Shown here: positions 27,666 to 37,772 of the stretch, piece after piece
Position numbering within the stretch: position 1 is the first letter of the stretch
Layout of the letters: every line of letters starts with the position of its first letter
Origin: Flavobacteriales bacterium
GTDB lineage: Bacteria > Bacteroidota > Bacteroidia > CAIKAF01
DNA: 64,000 nucleotides
Direction of reading: 5' to 3'
Assembly: GCA_018401695.1 (NCBI GenBank)
Contig: JAGYKD010000001.1
Location: 536,016-600,015, forward strand
The notes under the pieces: generated by a model
The model's input: only the letters and a program-made list of their open reading frames with translations
What the model was told of the DNA's origin: nothing
Databases searched by the model: none
Made by a program: the position numbers and the translations under genes

Positions 27666-30600
27666 TTAAAAAAAAGCCCGCAACTGCGCCGAAGCCAAAT
27701 GCACCGTAGGGTTTCCGGGCGATTGACGGCCTTCGTATTGCACCGTAAGTTGTAAATTATCGCCCAAACTTCGAAGTACGGTTAAGCCCCAGGTGAAATT
27801 ACTCCCCGGAACCAAACTTTCCAGCATTTCAAACTGCAAAGGACTTTGCTCCGGTCCGTCAAACACATTGTAAATGTAGCGCATCCGTAGTTCCACGCTT
27901 CCTTTCCCCGGGTCGTTCCACTTCACCTCTGCTGCCGGTTGAAACATTTGAGCCATTTCCCCTCCCTCCTGCACGATGCCCGCACTTTCAAAAGCTTGGT
28001 TCAAGCGCTCCGTATAATTAAAACTTAAGCCTGCCCGCCAACGTACCCCCGGCTGAAACCAAAGTTTGGGCTGCACCGAGGCTTCCCGCAATTCAAATTC
28101 CCGGTTGCGCAACAAATCGGCACGTCGGCTTCTATTGCCCAACCTAGCTTCTGTTTCCAAGGTCCAGTATTTATGAAAACTCCAACGCACGCGTCCCAAA
28201 TGCCCCGCTTGACTCTGCAATTCCCGCCCTCCGGAAAGCAAACTTTGCCGCATTTGCTCCTGCCAGGTGTATTCCAAACTCAAATCTCCTCCAAACCGGT
28301 TCCAATACACCGACTGCCGAAATTGGTATTGAATGGAAAGCAAATTGGTGTCGCGAATGTCGGGTGGCAAGGGATTTAGTACCTCTATGGGTTGATCCGT
28401 AGCGGTTTTGCGGTCGGTTCTAAACACCGTCTGTGAGGAGGCTCGATGCAAGGCACGTTTCCACCAGGCACTTTCTTTCTTTTTCCAGGCGGCCGGACTG
28501 CGCAGGTTCAATTGCCCGGTAAATCGATTGAACCAAGCGCGAACGTATTCGTTGGTGGGCAACCAAACCCGAACATAGCTTAGTCCGTCGGTTCCTGTTA
28601 CGGTGCCGCTTCTGGGTTCAAACTCATCCCGCGCCTGCAATCCGTCCTTGTTGTAATCAATCCATACAAAATCGCCCAAACCATTTAAGCTGGGAATAAA
28701 CTGGTAATCTCTCTGATTTTCAAGTCCGGCGCCGGTTTCATAAAACAGGTCCAGTTTAATGGCTTGTTTAAACCAGGAGGCCTGATAATCGGCTCGGGTA
28801 AGGATGTTTGAAGCCGCCTGAACATTGGTTAAGCCGCTGTCTAGAATGTTCAATTCCCTCCAAGTGACCGTAAGATCTAAGCGATTGCCCTTGGCTCCTT
28901 TAACGGCGGCTTGCATGCCGGCATGGTGGGCCACCGATGCATTCCTAAGTTCGGTGGTGTCGGGCAGTTCATCCAACCTCCAGCGATAAAACATGCGCCA
29001 ACTGAGTCTGCTGCTGTCGCCGCTTCCAAACCAGCCTTCCACATCATGAAACGTGTAGGAAGATGCCAACAAACTGTCGGAGTTCAATAGGCGCTGTGGG
29101 TTGACCTCATTTTCTCCTTTGGCACCCAAGGCAAAAAACTTCCAAGATCTAGTCAGGGCCCAGTTTTGCCTCAAAAAAAGTCCCTCCCACACTTGGTCGC
29201 GGGTGCGCGTAGAGGAGCCTTGCCAATCCAGACTCCATCCCTTGCGCAGGAATTTCAAAGCGGCTTTTTGCCGAAGCCCACTAAAGCTGTTGCCTTTCTC
29301 ATAGGCTTGCAATTGGTAGAAAAACTCCTGTGCTCCGTTTTTAAGACGTATTCCGGCCTGGGGAAGGTAATCGATGCCCTCCAATTGCCGCTCCAATACT
29401 TGGTTTGGATTGTTTCTGTTCACCAAATTCCAATCCCGCTCAAACTCCACCGACCTAAAGCGAATAAAAGGTCTAAAATGGCGGTCCACCTGTTCCATAG
29501 CCAGCGATGGCTCCAGAATCAATGAATCGCCCCAAAGCTTGGTTAAGGCAAAAGGCCTTGACAACTCCATTCGATAGGCATAGCCTTGATTGTCGGCAGC
29601 ATCCAAATCCGAAAAACGGTTTTGGTCAAAATGACTCAAGGCAGCCTCTACTTTCCAACGCCAAGGCCCTTGGGTAGACTGGGCCCCTAAAACCAGCATT
29701 TGTTGCAAGCGTGGGGCTACTAAAGGTTCCACCGGCGCATAGCTTCCGGAAGAGCTGCCGTCGGCATTTGGAGCCACCCAGCCATACACCCGGCCATTGG
29801 ACTCGGTGGCTACGGGCTCGTAATCGCCATTTCCGGGTCCTACATAGCTAAAGCGTACCCTCCAAAGCGCCGTTTGGGGATCGGTAGAAATCACAAAAAT
29901 GGGATAGGAAGTCCCATTGACCAAGCTGTCTACCTTTTTGTACCTCAGCTCGTCGGGACTATAGCCCACCGAATCGGCGGTGGAACTTAAGGCCTGCAAG
30001 CTGCTATCGCCCGCAGCGGCAAGCAGTGCTTTGTCTTCTTCGGAGAGGGAAGTATTGACGGGACTGTTGCCATCGTCGAATTCCGTAAAAAATTGCAAAG
30101 TGGTGCGCACAGAACCCAAATCCCAGGCGTGACCGGCCTGCACCATCCATCGTTGGTACCTGCGGTCGGCATATTCAAACTCAACCACAATACGGTTGTC
30201 TTTGGTAATCATCCGCTTGGAAGTGAACTGAAGCTCCGCCGTATTGTAATCGATGATGTAATCGTAGTCTTGGCCTCGGGTCATTTTTTGCCCATCTACA
30301 TACACTGCTTCGGAGCCGGACAAAATAATGATGAAACTCTCTCCGTCGTTTCCGTTTAATCGATAGGGGCCTAAATTTCCCTCTTGTCCTTGGAATTCTT
30401 GCCGTCGAAATTTTCCGCGGGAAACAGCCCCGGCAGCACGTAGCTCCTGTGCCCCTTGTGGCCAAGATTTTCCCAACAGGCGGTTGGGGATTTTGGTAGA
30501 GGCCATAAGCCCTTGTCCTCGTTTGCGCAATACCAAAAAATAGCCGGGTAGAGGATTCAACCAAAAGTCTCCGGCGGTAAGGGAGTGCTCGTCTTTGTGC

Positions 30601-31217
30601 AAACGCACATAAATTTGGTCAAAATCTTGGAGTTGCCGGGTATTTCCATCGGGTTGCACGGGAATGTTCTCGTCGGTAATGGCCGCCTCAATGCCAATAT
30701 CCTCGTTGAGCATACCGCTCAATTGCAAATTAAAGGAAGAGAGTAAGGTAGCGTCGGTGGCGCTTCCAAAAGCTACCCCACGGGTCAAGCTTCCCGATTT
30801 GCGCAGCTGACCGTTATTGCCCATGAGTCGGTCCACCAAATCCGGTTCGGGCCGGTTTAGAATTCGAAAGTCCGGAAAAGGGTTAGAATCAATGGGTACC
30901 GGATTCCAATACGGATCGCGTAAGGTATCGTACAGACGAAAAGGGAGAACCCTAAAGCTAACCCAAAGGGTGTCTTTCAATTTCTGGGGCAAGCACCATT
31001 GATTGTTGGCCAAATCCAAAATCCAGTCTTGAGATGCAGGGCTTAAAAGTCCGGGTTTGGGCCCTGTGACCAAAGTCCCCGGCATAAGGTTTAGGCTATC
31101 GCCCACACAAGATTGCCCGGGCAACAAGCGTAGGGTGCGCAAAGAGCTTTGCGCATGCCCCTGAATAAAGACCGGCATCCAAAGCATGGAAACATAAAAA
31201 AAGAGGGCGGCTCTCAT
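27666..31217 (-). CDS. Large putative outer-membrane beta-barrel/surface protein (~1180 aa), family unknown
   Basis: Signal peptide MRAALFFYVSMLWMPVFIQGHAQ; long beta-rich sequence, internal GSLTRGVAFGSATDATLLSSFNLQLSGMLNEDIGIEAAITDENIPVQPDGNTRQLQDFDQIYV; terminates in aromatic residues (AQLRAFF). Confidence 0.7.
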   Translation of the reverse strand: MRAALFFYVSMLWMPVFIQGHAQSSLRTLRLLPGQSCVGDSLNLMPGTLVTGPKPGLLSPASQDWILDLANNQWCLPQKLKDTLWVSFRVLPFRLYDTLRDPYWNPVPIDSNPFPDFRILNRPEPDLVDRLMGNNGQLRKSGSLTRGVAFGSATDATLLSSFNLQLSGMLNEDIGIEAAITDENIPVQPDGNTRQLQDFDQIYVRLHKDEHSLTAGDFWLNPLPGYFLVLRKRGQGLMASTKIPNRLLGKSWPQGAQELRAAGAVSRGKFRRQEFQGQEGNLGPYRLNGNDGESFIIILSGSEAVYVDGQKMTRGQDYDYIIDYNTAELQFTSKRMITKDNRIVVEFEYADRRYQRWMVQAGHAWDLGSVRTTLQFFTEFDDGNSPVNTSLSEEDKALLAAAGDSSLQALSSTADSVGYSPDELRYKKVDSLVNGTSYPIFVISTDPQTALWRVRFSYVGPGNGDYEPVATESNGRVYGWVAPNADGSSSGSYAPVEPLVAPRLQQMLVLGAQSTQGPWRWKVEAALSHFDQNRFSDLDAADNQGYAYRMELSRPFALTKLWGDSLILEPSLAMEQVDRHFRPFIRFRSVEFERDWNLVNRNNPNQVLERQLEGIDYLPQAGIRLKNGAQEFFYQLQAYEKGNSFSGLRQKAALKFLRKGWSLDWQGSSTRTRDQVWEGLFLRQNWALTRSWKFFALGAKGENEVNPQRLLNSDSLLASSYTFHDVEGWFGSGDSSRLSWRMFYRWRLDELPDTTELRNASVAHHAGMQAAVKGAKGNRLDLTVTWRELNILDSGLTNVQAASNILTRADYQASWFKQAIKLDLFYETGAGLENQRDYQFIPSLNGLGDFVWIDYNKDGLQARDEFEPRSGTVTGTDGLSYVRVWLPTNEYVRAWFNRFTGQLNLRSPAAWKKKESAWWKRALHRASSQTVFRTDRKTATDQPIEVLNPLPPDIRDTNLLSIQYQFRQSVYWNRFGGDLSLEYTWQEQMRQSLLSGGRELQSQAGHLGRVRWSFHKYWTLETEARLGNRSRRADLLRNREFELREASVQPKLWFQPGVRWRAGLSFNYTERLNQAFESAGIVQEGGEMAQMFQPAAEVKWNDPGKGSVELRMRYIYNVFDGPEQSPLQFEMLESLVPGSNFTWGLTVLRSLGDNLQLTVQYEGRQSPGNPTVHLASAQLRAFF

Positions 31218-31361
31218 GGGCAAACTCAAAGGTACATCAAGGAGGGGATTTGAAGCAAGCGGGCTGAACAAGCTTCCCATGGCAGTTTCCTTAGCCTGAG
31301 CAAAAACAAGATTTAATCAAGCTTTGTATCTTTGGCGACCGATAAGCGCAGCTGATCGATT

Positions 31362-31433
31362 GGCTCCATAGTTCAAGGGATAGAATAGAAGTTTCCTAAA
31401 CTTTAGATCCAGGTTCGAGTCCTGGTGGAGCCA
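31362..31433 (+). tRNA. tRNA-Arg (anticodon CCT)
   Basis: ggctccatagttcaagggatagaatagaagtttcctaaactttagatccaggttcgagtcctggtggagcca: GGCTCCA/TGGAGCC acceptor, GGTTCGAGTCC T-arm, anticodon loop TTCCTAA. Confidence 0.95.
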
Positions 31434-31701
31434 CAACGTAGTGCATATGCCTTAAATAAACTATCTTTCAATCTTTGGAGGGTTTTTTTTAGATGGTTTT
31501 ACCTTGAGCTTTTACCTACAGCAATCTCCGCCTTGAGCCCACAACTCCACCCATTCAAATGCTGTGGTTGCGCATCTTGTAGCATAAAGGAAATTTCAAA
31601 ATTGATTCGAGAGAACGTCCCTCCTGAAATCAAGCTTCCACCAAATGTAAAACCAAAAATTAACGCACTGAATGTTAGTAATTTATTTTTCACCCAGTGT
31701 G

Positions 31702-31732
31702 TTGTTTTATATGTTTCTTCCGCCTAAATTTG
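31702..31732 (+). promoter_or_regulatory. Bacteroidetes-type promoter (-33 TTG / -7 TAAATTTG) upstream of lipoprotein gene
   Basis: ttg at 31702-31704, TAAATTTG at 31725-31732 (TAnnTTTG), 26 nt before the ATG at 31758. Confidence 0.45.
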
Positions 31733-31757
31733 GAATAGAATTGAACATTATTATACT

Positions 31758-32150
31758 ATGAAGACAACTTTCCTTTTTATTGCTGCATCCACTGCACTCC
31801 TTTTGGCCTCATGCGGCCAAAGCGAAACCGAAATTCTTCAAGACGGACCTTGGAATGTAGACGAAATTTTGGTGGATGGTCAAGATGCCACCCCCGAACA
31901 AACTACCTGGACTTTTAGTGAAGGGGGGACTTTTACACAAAGTTCTCCGGCTGATGGCACCGAAACAGGCACTTATACCTTTGATGAGGAAACCAATGCC
32001 TTGTCCATAACTATAGATATGGATGGCATTCAAGGTACTTTAAGTGCCACCTTATCCGAATTGGAATCCAACAGCATGTCCGGAACAGGAAACATTAGTG
32101 TTTTAGGGATGAATGTGGCTACGTTTAGCGCCAAAGCCAGCCGGCCTTAA
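31758..32150 (+). CDS. Lipocalin-like small lipoprotein
   Basis: Lipobox ALLLASCGQ; paralogue of 32456-32842 (both contain TEILQDGPW). Confidence 0.75.
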   Translation: MKTTFLFIAASTALLLASCGQSETEILQDGPWNVDEILVDGQDATPEQTTWTFSEGGTFTQSSPADGTETGTYTFDEETNALSITIDMDGIQGTLSATLSELESNSMSGTGNISVLGMNVATFSAKASRP

Positions 32151-32218
32151 TCTTAAGACCTTTTTTTGGACGGCAAACCGACTTCGGTTTGCCGTTTTTG
32201 TTTAAGCACTTCATAAAA

Positions 32219-32367
32219 TGGCCTCCCGGCCCCCACGGAGGACCCGCTGCAGCCGAGTGGCTTGGGGCATGCAGGCCTGCCGAAGCCCCAAAGCCTTTTG
32301 GGGATCTCGGTCAGGCCGCAAGCCCCGCCACTCGGCAAAGCTGGCCGAAGCCAAGGGCCGGATACGG
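32219..32367. repeat. GC-rich nested-hairpin element E10
   Basis: ccgagtggc / gccactcgg arms, ccccaaagccttttgggg inner stem; shares end motifs with the 17.05 kb element. Confidence 0.55.
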
Positions 32368-32455
32368 AGCAGGATGTATTAGATAGGAAGGCCCAAATTC
32401 ATTATGCAACGAAAAACTTGTTTAGAACATCTTTGTTTTAGTAAAAACTAGACAC

Positions 32456-32842
32456 ATGCGTAGCGTATTTTTATTTTCGGTGGTGTTGATGCTGTTGGCA
32501 TCTTGCTCCTCCAGCAAAACCGAAATTTTGCAAGATGGCCCTTGGATTGTGGAGTCGGCCGGTTTGGAGGGGGTTGCATTCACTCCGCAAGGCACCCAAT
32601 GGTTTTTCTTGGAAAGTGGGATTTTTCGGCAGGTGGATCCAAATACCGGCACTACCGAAGGCAGCTATACTTTTAACGAAGAGCTTAACAAATTGATTCT
32701 AAATATTGATTTCAATGGGCTTTCGGCCAATATTGACCTTACGCTTTCGGCCTTGGACGACAACCTTATGGTGGGTTCCGGTCCGCTGTCTGCGCTTAGT
32801 TTTCCGATTGGCACCGTTACGGTAGAGGCAAGTCGGCCGTAA
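32456..32842 (+). CDS. Lipocalin-like small lipoprotein (paralogue)
   Basis: Lipobox MLLASCSS; TEILQDGPWIVESAGLEG. Confidence 0.72.
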   Translation: MRSVFLFSVVLMLLASCSSSKTEILQDGPWIVESAGLEGVAFTPQGTQWFFLESGIFRQVDPNTGTTEGSYTFNEELNKLILNIDFNGLSANIDLTLSALDDNLMVGSGPLSALSFPIGTVTVEASRP

Positions 32843-32905
32843 ATCAATCCATCAATTGCACATTTTTAACAGGGCGAATTGCAGAACATTCTGCAACTTT
32901 ACCCC

Positions 32906-34264
32906 ATGAGAACGCTGCCGGTTTTATGGCTGAGCCTTAGCATGATGTTGGCTCTTGGGCTTAGAGCACAGAACTCAGAGTCTTTGACTCTCACCAAATG
33001 CTTGGAAGTAGCCAAAGAAAACAACATCAATCTGCGCCAGATTCAATGGCAAAGAGCACAAGCCAAAGCCAATTTGACGCAATCTTGGGCTAGGCTGTTT
33101 CCTACCTTAAATACTTCTGCCAGCGCTTCTGAAAATTTCGGACTCAATTTTGACCCCAACTCACTTACCCTGCAATCGAGCAACTACAGCAGCATGTCGC
33201 TGGGGGCCAGCAGCACCCTGAATGTATTCGATGGATTGCAGCGCTACCATACCATTCGGTCGGGCAGCAGCAGTTACAAAGCGGCCCAACTGGACTTTCA
33301 GCAGGCCTTGGACGATTTGTACCTCAACGTGGCGGACCTATTTTTGCAAGTAGTTTTTGCGGAAGAGCGGCTATCCATAGCGGAAAAGCAAATGGAATTG
33401 TTAGAGGCTCAAGTAGAACGCACCCAACTGCTCTACGAGAGCGGCAGTTTGGTCAAAGGAGAATACCTGAGCATGAAAGCCCAGGCCGCCAGTCAAGAAA
33501 CCCAAGTAATTACGGCACAAAACGCCCTAAATATTGCCAAGCTTTCGCTTGCTCAAGCCTTAAACATAGAAGATACCCAACCCGACATTCAACGTCCGGA
33601 TTTTGGGGCCTTGCAGTTGCCCAAACCTACGGCTTTGCCTGCTGCACAATTGGTTTATGAAGAGGCTGTGGGCATAAGACCTGCGGTAGAAGCCGCAGGT
33701 CTCCGTGTAAATGCCCGGCGCTACGATTTGGCCACCAGCCGAGGCGCCTACCTTCCCAACCTAAATTTTAATGCCAATATGGGAACGGTGTATTCGGAAC
33801 TGAGGCTGCAAAACCCTTTTGACCCGACCTCTCCTCCTATTCCCCTTGGTGAACAACTTCGGCAAAACAACGCGCAGACCCTGAGTTTTGGCCTCAGTAT
33901 CCCCATTTTTAATGGGTTGAGCGTTCGGACCCAAGTGCAACAGGCCAAAATTGGACTGGAAACGGCCAAACTAAATTTGGAAAACGAAAAGCTTCAGCTC
34001 AAAAACACGATTTTCAGAGCCTATGCCGATGCACAGGCTGCCTATGCAGTGTACCGTGCCAATTTAGAAAATGCGGCAGCACTCGAAGAAGCCTTCAGCT
34101 ATGCTCAGGAACGCTTTGAATTGCAAGCCATACAGCCGGTAGAATACAACGATGCGGCTACGCGTCTGTTCAATGCCAAAGCCGAACTGCTCATTGCCGA
34201 ATTTGATTATATTTTTAAAACCTTGGTACTTGAATTTTACCGGGGCAAACGTTACGACTTTTAA
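32906..34264 (+). CDS. TolC-family outer membrane efflux protein
   Basis: LTLTKCLEVAKENNINLRQIQWQRAQAKANLTQSWARLFPTLNTSASAS; coiled-coil repeats. Confidence 0.92.
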   Translation: MRTLPVLWLSLSMMLALGLRAQNSESLTLTKCLEVAKENNINLRQIQWQRAQAKANLTQSWARLFPTLNTSASASENFGLNFDPNSLTLQSSNYSSMSLGASSTLNVFDGLQRYHTIRSGSSSYKAAQLDFQQALDDLYLNVADLFLQVVFAEERLSIAEKQMELLEAQVERTQLLYESGSLVKGEYLSMKAQAASQETQVITAQNALNIAKLSLAQALNIEDTQPDIQRPDFGALQLPKPTALPAAQLVYEEAVGIRPAVEAAGLRVNARRYDLATSRGAYLPNLNFNANMGTVYSELRLQNPFDPTSPPIPLGEQLRQNNAQTLSFGLSIPIFNGLSVRTQVQQAKIGLETAKLNLENEKLQLKNTIFRAYADAQAAYAVYRANLENAAALEEAFSYAQERFELQAIQPVEYNDAATRLFNAKAELLIAEFDYIFKTLVLEFYRGKRYDF

Positions 34265-34267
34265 ACC

Positions 34268-35563
34268 ATGCTGCACCTAAACCCACGTATTCCGGTATAC
34301 CTATCCTTAGTACTGTTAAGTGCCTGCGGTGGCGGCGGCGGCACTCAAGTGTATGCAGATAAAGCGGAGGCCCGCACCATTATAGAAACCATTTCAGCCT
34401 CCGGCAAAATTCAACCGGAGGTTGAGGTAAATATATCTTCGGACGTCTCCGGCGAAATCGTTGCTTTATTTGTTAAAGAAGGCGACTCGGTGCAGGAGGG
34501 ACAGCTATTGCTCGAAATCAATCCGGAAATTTATGCCTCGGAAACAGACCGGGTGGAGGCCTTGGTGCAACAGTCCGAGTCAAATTTAGCCTCTGCTGAA
34601 GCGCGGCTGAAACAGGCACAGGCACAATGGGTACAAGCCCAGGCTGCTTTTAAACGCAGTAAAAGTCTTTATGCTAAGGAGGCTATTTCGACCGCCGAAT
34701 GGGAGCAGGCCCAAGCCAATTATGAGGTGGCACAAAGCGAAGTTAAAGCCGCCGAAGAAGCCGCCGAAGGAGCCAAATACAATGTGGAAAGTGCCCAAGC
34801 TTCCCTTAAAGCAGCCCGCGAAAACCTAACCCGCACCCGAATTTTGGCGCCTATGGACGGAGTGGTATCGCGGCTTGTGGTGGAAAAAGGCGAACGGGTG
34901 GTTGGAACGGCGCAAATGACCGGTACTGAAATGCTGCGTGTGGCCAACTTAAGCAATATGGAGGTGAGCGTAGAAGTCAACGAAAACGACATCATTAAAG
35001 TGAGCCTAAGCGATACGGCCTTTATTGAAGTAGACGCCTATACCAATCGCCAGTTCACCGGCATAGTTACTTCCATTGCGAATTCACCGGTGGCAAACGC
35101 CGCGGCTCTATCGACCGATGAGGTAACCAATTTCGAAGTAAAAATTCGCATTTTGCGCAGCTCGTATCAGGATTTATTGCAGGGGCAAAATTCGAGAATG
35201 TCTCCCTTTAGACCCGGCATGTCCGCCTCTGTGGACATCCGGACCGAACGCAAAGAAAATGTGCTTTCGGTGCCTGTGGGAGCGGTAACCGCCAGAGCCG
35301 ACTCTTCCATAGGTAGCAGTAAATCTACCTACAAAGAATTTGTTTTCCTTATTGATTCGGGGAAAGTAGCCTTGGTTGAAGTAAAAACCGGCATTCAAGA
35401 CCTCAAGTTTATTGAAATTTTAGAGGGGCTAAAGGTCAATGATCAAATAGTAGCCGGACCTTATGAGGCCATTTCCAAAACATTGCAGAACGGAGACCCT
35501 GTAGAAGTAATGGACCAAGAAAGCTTTTATAATCAGTTTATGACCATGCCCGGGCAGCCATGA
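34268..35563 (+). CDS. RND/ABC efflux periplasmic adaptor (HlyD/MacA-like)
   Basis: Lipobox LLSACGG; IQPEVEVNISSDVSGEIVALFVKEGDSVQEGQLLLEI; RTRILAPMDGVVSRLVVEKGERV. Confidence 0.93.
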   Translation: MLHLNPRIPVYLSLVLLSACGGGGGTQVYADKAEARTIIETISASGKIQPEVEVNISSDVSGEIVALFVKEGDSVQEGQLLLEINPEIYASETDRVEALVQQSESNLASAEARLKQAQAQWVQAQAAFKRSKSLYAKEAISTAEWEQAQANYEVAQSEVKAAEEAAEGAKYNVESAQASLKAARENLTRTRILAPMDGVVSRLVVEKGERVVGTAQMTGTEMLRVANLSNMEVSVEVNENDIIKVSLSDTAFIEVDAYTNRQFTGIVTSIANSPVANAAALSTDEVTNFEVKIRILRSSYQDLLQGQNSRMSPFRPGMSASVDIRTERKENVLSVPVGAVTARADSSIGSSKSTYKEFVFLIDSGKVALVEVKTGIQDLKFIEILEGLKVNDQIVAGPYEAISKTLQNGDPVEVMDQESFYNQFMTMPGQP

Positions 35564-36210
35564 TACTGCTCTTAGATACCAGCGGTCCGGTTTGCCGTTG
35601 CGGTTTGGCCAACGCAACTAAACTCTTGGTCTGGGAAGAAATCCATGAGCCTATGGCTCATGGAGAAAGGCTTGCTCCTATGGTTCAGCAGCAATTGGCA
35701 CAAGCAAAAGATAAGCTCAGCGCTATCGCATTGGTGAGTGGTCCGGGCTCATATACCGGTCTGCGTATTGGTGCCGGCCTGGCTAAAGGCTTGGCCTATG
35801 GACTCCACCTCCCCATGTATGCGCTGCCCATGACGGAGGTTTTGGCATTGGCTGCACTGCCTTTGGTTCAAGAGGCCGGCTTAATTCAGCCGATGATAGA
35901 TGCCCGACGCATGGAAGTGTATACTGCACGGTTCAACAACCTGGGAGAACGTTTAAGTGAGGACGAAGCTTTGGTGATTGAGGACTCCTTTTTTGAGGAG
36001 CCAAAATATTTGATAGGCGATGGCGTGCCCAAAATCCGTGCGGAGTTTGGGGAAAAGAAGGGTATACATTACCTGGAACTTCCTCCGCTGGGCCATGCCA
36101 TGCAGCAAGCTGCCCTAAAGGCTGTAGAACATAGAAATCCTATAGATACGGCTTATTGGGAACCGCACTATCTAAAAACCTTTCAACCCGGTCCAAAGCG
36201 ATCGGCTTAG
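35560..36210 (+). CDS. tsaB: tRNA threonylcarbamoyladenosine biosynthesis protein TsaB
   Basis: MILLLDTSGPVCRCGLA; GPGSYTGLRIGAGLAKGLAYGLHLPMYAL. Confidence 0.94.
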   Translation: MILLLDTSGPVCRCGLANATKLLVWEEIHEPMAHGERLAPMVQQQLAQAKDKLSAIALVSGPGSYTGLRIGAGLAKGLAYGLHLPMYALPMTEVLALAALPLVQEAGLIQPMIDARRMEVYTARFNNLGERLSEDEALVIEDSFFEEPKYLIGDGVPKIRAEFGEKKGIHYLELPPLGHAMQQAALKAVEHRNPIDTAYWEPHYLKTFQPGPKRSA

Positions 36211-36596
36211 GCCACTTGCAAAGCCATTAAAGCTTCGGGTTCAATCAAATGGTGGCTTGCGTCAAAGAGCAGTTTTCCTTTGTGAAATACCAGTACTTGA
36301 GGGGAAGCGTGTGGAATTCCGGAGGCTTGCGTTATGGCATCGGTCACCGGTCGGTAGGCGATTAAATCTAAATAATGCAAATCGTAGGTGTTGGCCAAGG
36401 CCTCTTCTTGGGCAAGGATTCTATGCCAGGCCATAGAGGAGATGGAGCAACGGGTGCTGTGTTTAAATACCAGTTGGGGACGCTCCTTGGAAGCTTCTAA
36501 AACCTCATTAACTTGGTCCTGTTCGTTTAATATGTGCCAATTTGAGGAGAGACCTTGTTGTTTCTTTCTAAAAAATATCATAAATCGCCGGTACAT
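36207..36596 (-). CDS. ytxJ: YtxJ-like monothiol bacilliredoxin
   Basis: RPQLVFKHSTRCSISSMAWHRI ... GIPHASPQVLVFHKGKLLFDASHHLI. Confidence 0.85.
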   Translation of the reverse strand: MYRRFMIFFRKKQQGLSSNWHILNEQDQVNEVLEASKERPQLVFKHSTRCSISSMAWHRILAQEEALANTYDLHYLDLIAYRPVTDAITQASGIPHASPQVLVFHKGKLLFDASHHLIEPEALMALQVA

Positions 36597-36647
36597 TTGC
36601 TCCCTCTAAATTTACATAAATTTAAATTAGCCCTTAGAACAAGCCCT

Positions 36648-37085
36648 ATGAAAGCAGATATGCACATGCAAGAAGCCATTCGCCAAGCCAAAAAAAGTCT
36701 GAGCGAGGGAGGCATCCCCATAGGCTCGGTTTTGGTAAAAGAGGAAGTCGCTATTGCGGCCGGCCACAACCAACGCGTACAGTTAAACAACCCCATTTTG
36801 CATGGCGAAATGGACTGTTTGACCCAAGCCGGACGATTAGGAAGTTTTCACGACACCACCATATACTCCACGCTCATGCCTTGTTACATGTGTGCCGGCA
36901 CCATCGTTCAGTTTGGAATAAAAAAGGTGATTGTAGGAGAGTCTCGAAATTTCGCTGGAGCAAGGGCCTTTATGGAGTCGCATGGGGTAGAAGTGGTGGA
37001 TTTGGATTTGCCGGAATGCATAAGCATGATGGAGGAGTTTATAAAAGAGAAGCCGGAGCTATGGAATGAAGATATTGGAAAGTGA
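36648..37085 (+). CDS. Nucleoside/cytosine deaminase family protein
   Basis: HGEMDCL and TLMPCYMCAGTIVQFGIKKVIVGE zinc-binding motifs. Confidence 0.9.
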   Translation: MKADMHMQEAIRQAKKSLSEGGIPIGSVLVKEEVAIAAGHNQRVQLNNPILHGEMDCLTQAGRLGSFHDTTIYSTLMPCYMCAGTIVQFGIKKVIVGESRNFAGARAFMESHGVEVVDLDLPECISMMEEFIKEKPELWNEDIGK

Positions 37086-37240
37086 AGCTATGTATTTAGG
37101 TATCCCTTTGGTCAAAAGCTTGGAGTGCCTTTGTACTTAAGATCAAGTCGGAAAATGCATTAACTTCTTCCATAACCGCTTTTAAGAAATCACCACAGCC
37201 CACAATATTTAAGTTTTACAACGTTATTCTAGGAAAAAAC

Positions 37241-37534
37241 ATGCCAAGTAGAATCTTTGCACTTTTACTTGCAGGAGTATTGACTTTTGGATGCTCCGAG
37301 GAACCAAAAGAAATGGTAGTAGAAGGAATCTTGCTAAAAGCCTCGGATGCATTTGCTACGACCTACCAATACGGCTCCTATGGCATTGCGCCTTATGCCT
37401 TACGTAGCCAGACCCTAGATTTGGAAGCTTGGGTGAATCAACAAGTACGCGTGGTAGGGACGCCCATCGAAGGATATCCTTTAAGTGGCGGACCGGAGTA
37501 TTTGGAAGTGGTGTCCATTCGGTCTTTGCCATAA
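37241..37534 (+). CDS. Small lipoprotein (duplicate copy 1)
   Basis: Lipobox VLTFGCSEE; nearly identical to 38999-39292. Confidence 0.7.
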   Translation: MPSRIFALLLAGVLTFGCSEEPKEMVVEGILLKASDAFATTYQYGSYGIAPYALRSQTLDLEAWVNQQVRVVGTPIEGYPLSGGPEYLEVVSIRSLP

Positions 37535-37560
37535 TCTTTTTTTGGGACAGTATCCTTATT

Positions 37561-37717
37561 TGGGCGCCTTATCCGTCTCCGGCCATTAGCTGCCTTGTGT
37601 GGGGTTACGCCGCTCTGCGCAGCCAAGGAGCTTCCTATGGTCGCTCTTGCCTCCGCAGCGGCTGTGCCCCCACATCGGCAGGCTAATTGGCCTGCGCCGG
37701 GGCGCGTTAAGCTCCGT
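37561..37717 (-). repeat. GC-rich nested-hairpin element E4
   Basis: Reverse complement of E2/E3: gggcgccttatccgtctccggccattagctg...aggagcttcctatggtcgctctt...cggcaggctaattggcctgcgccggggcgcgttaagctccg. Confidence 0.85.
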
Positions 37718-37730
37718 TTGGGGTTTTTCC

Positions 37731-37758
37731 TATAGCCCACGGTTTTAACCGTGGGCTG
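37731..37758. repeat. Palindromic repeat P6
   Basis: tatagcccacggttttaaccgtgggctg. Confidence 0.8.
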
Positions 37759-37772
37759 TCGGTGAAACCGTT

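Noticed and set aside
31499-31693. Possible small secreted protein MKNKLLTFSALIFGFTFGGSLIS... (minus)
   Set aside because: Signal-like N-terminus only; short, no homology I recognise, and competing ORF on the other strand.
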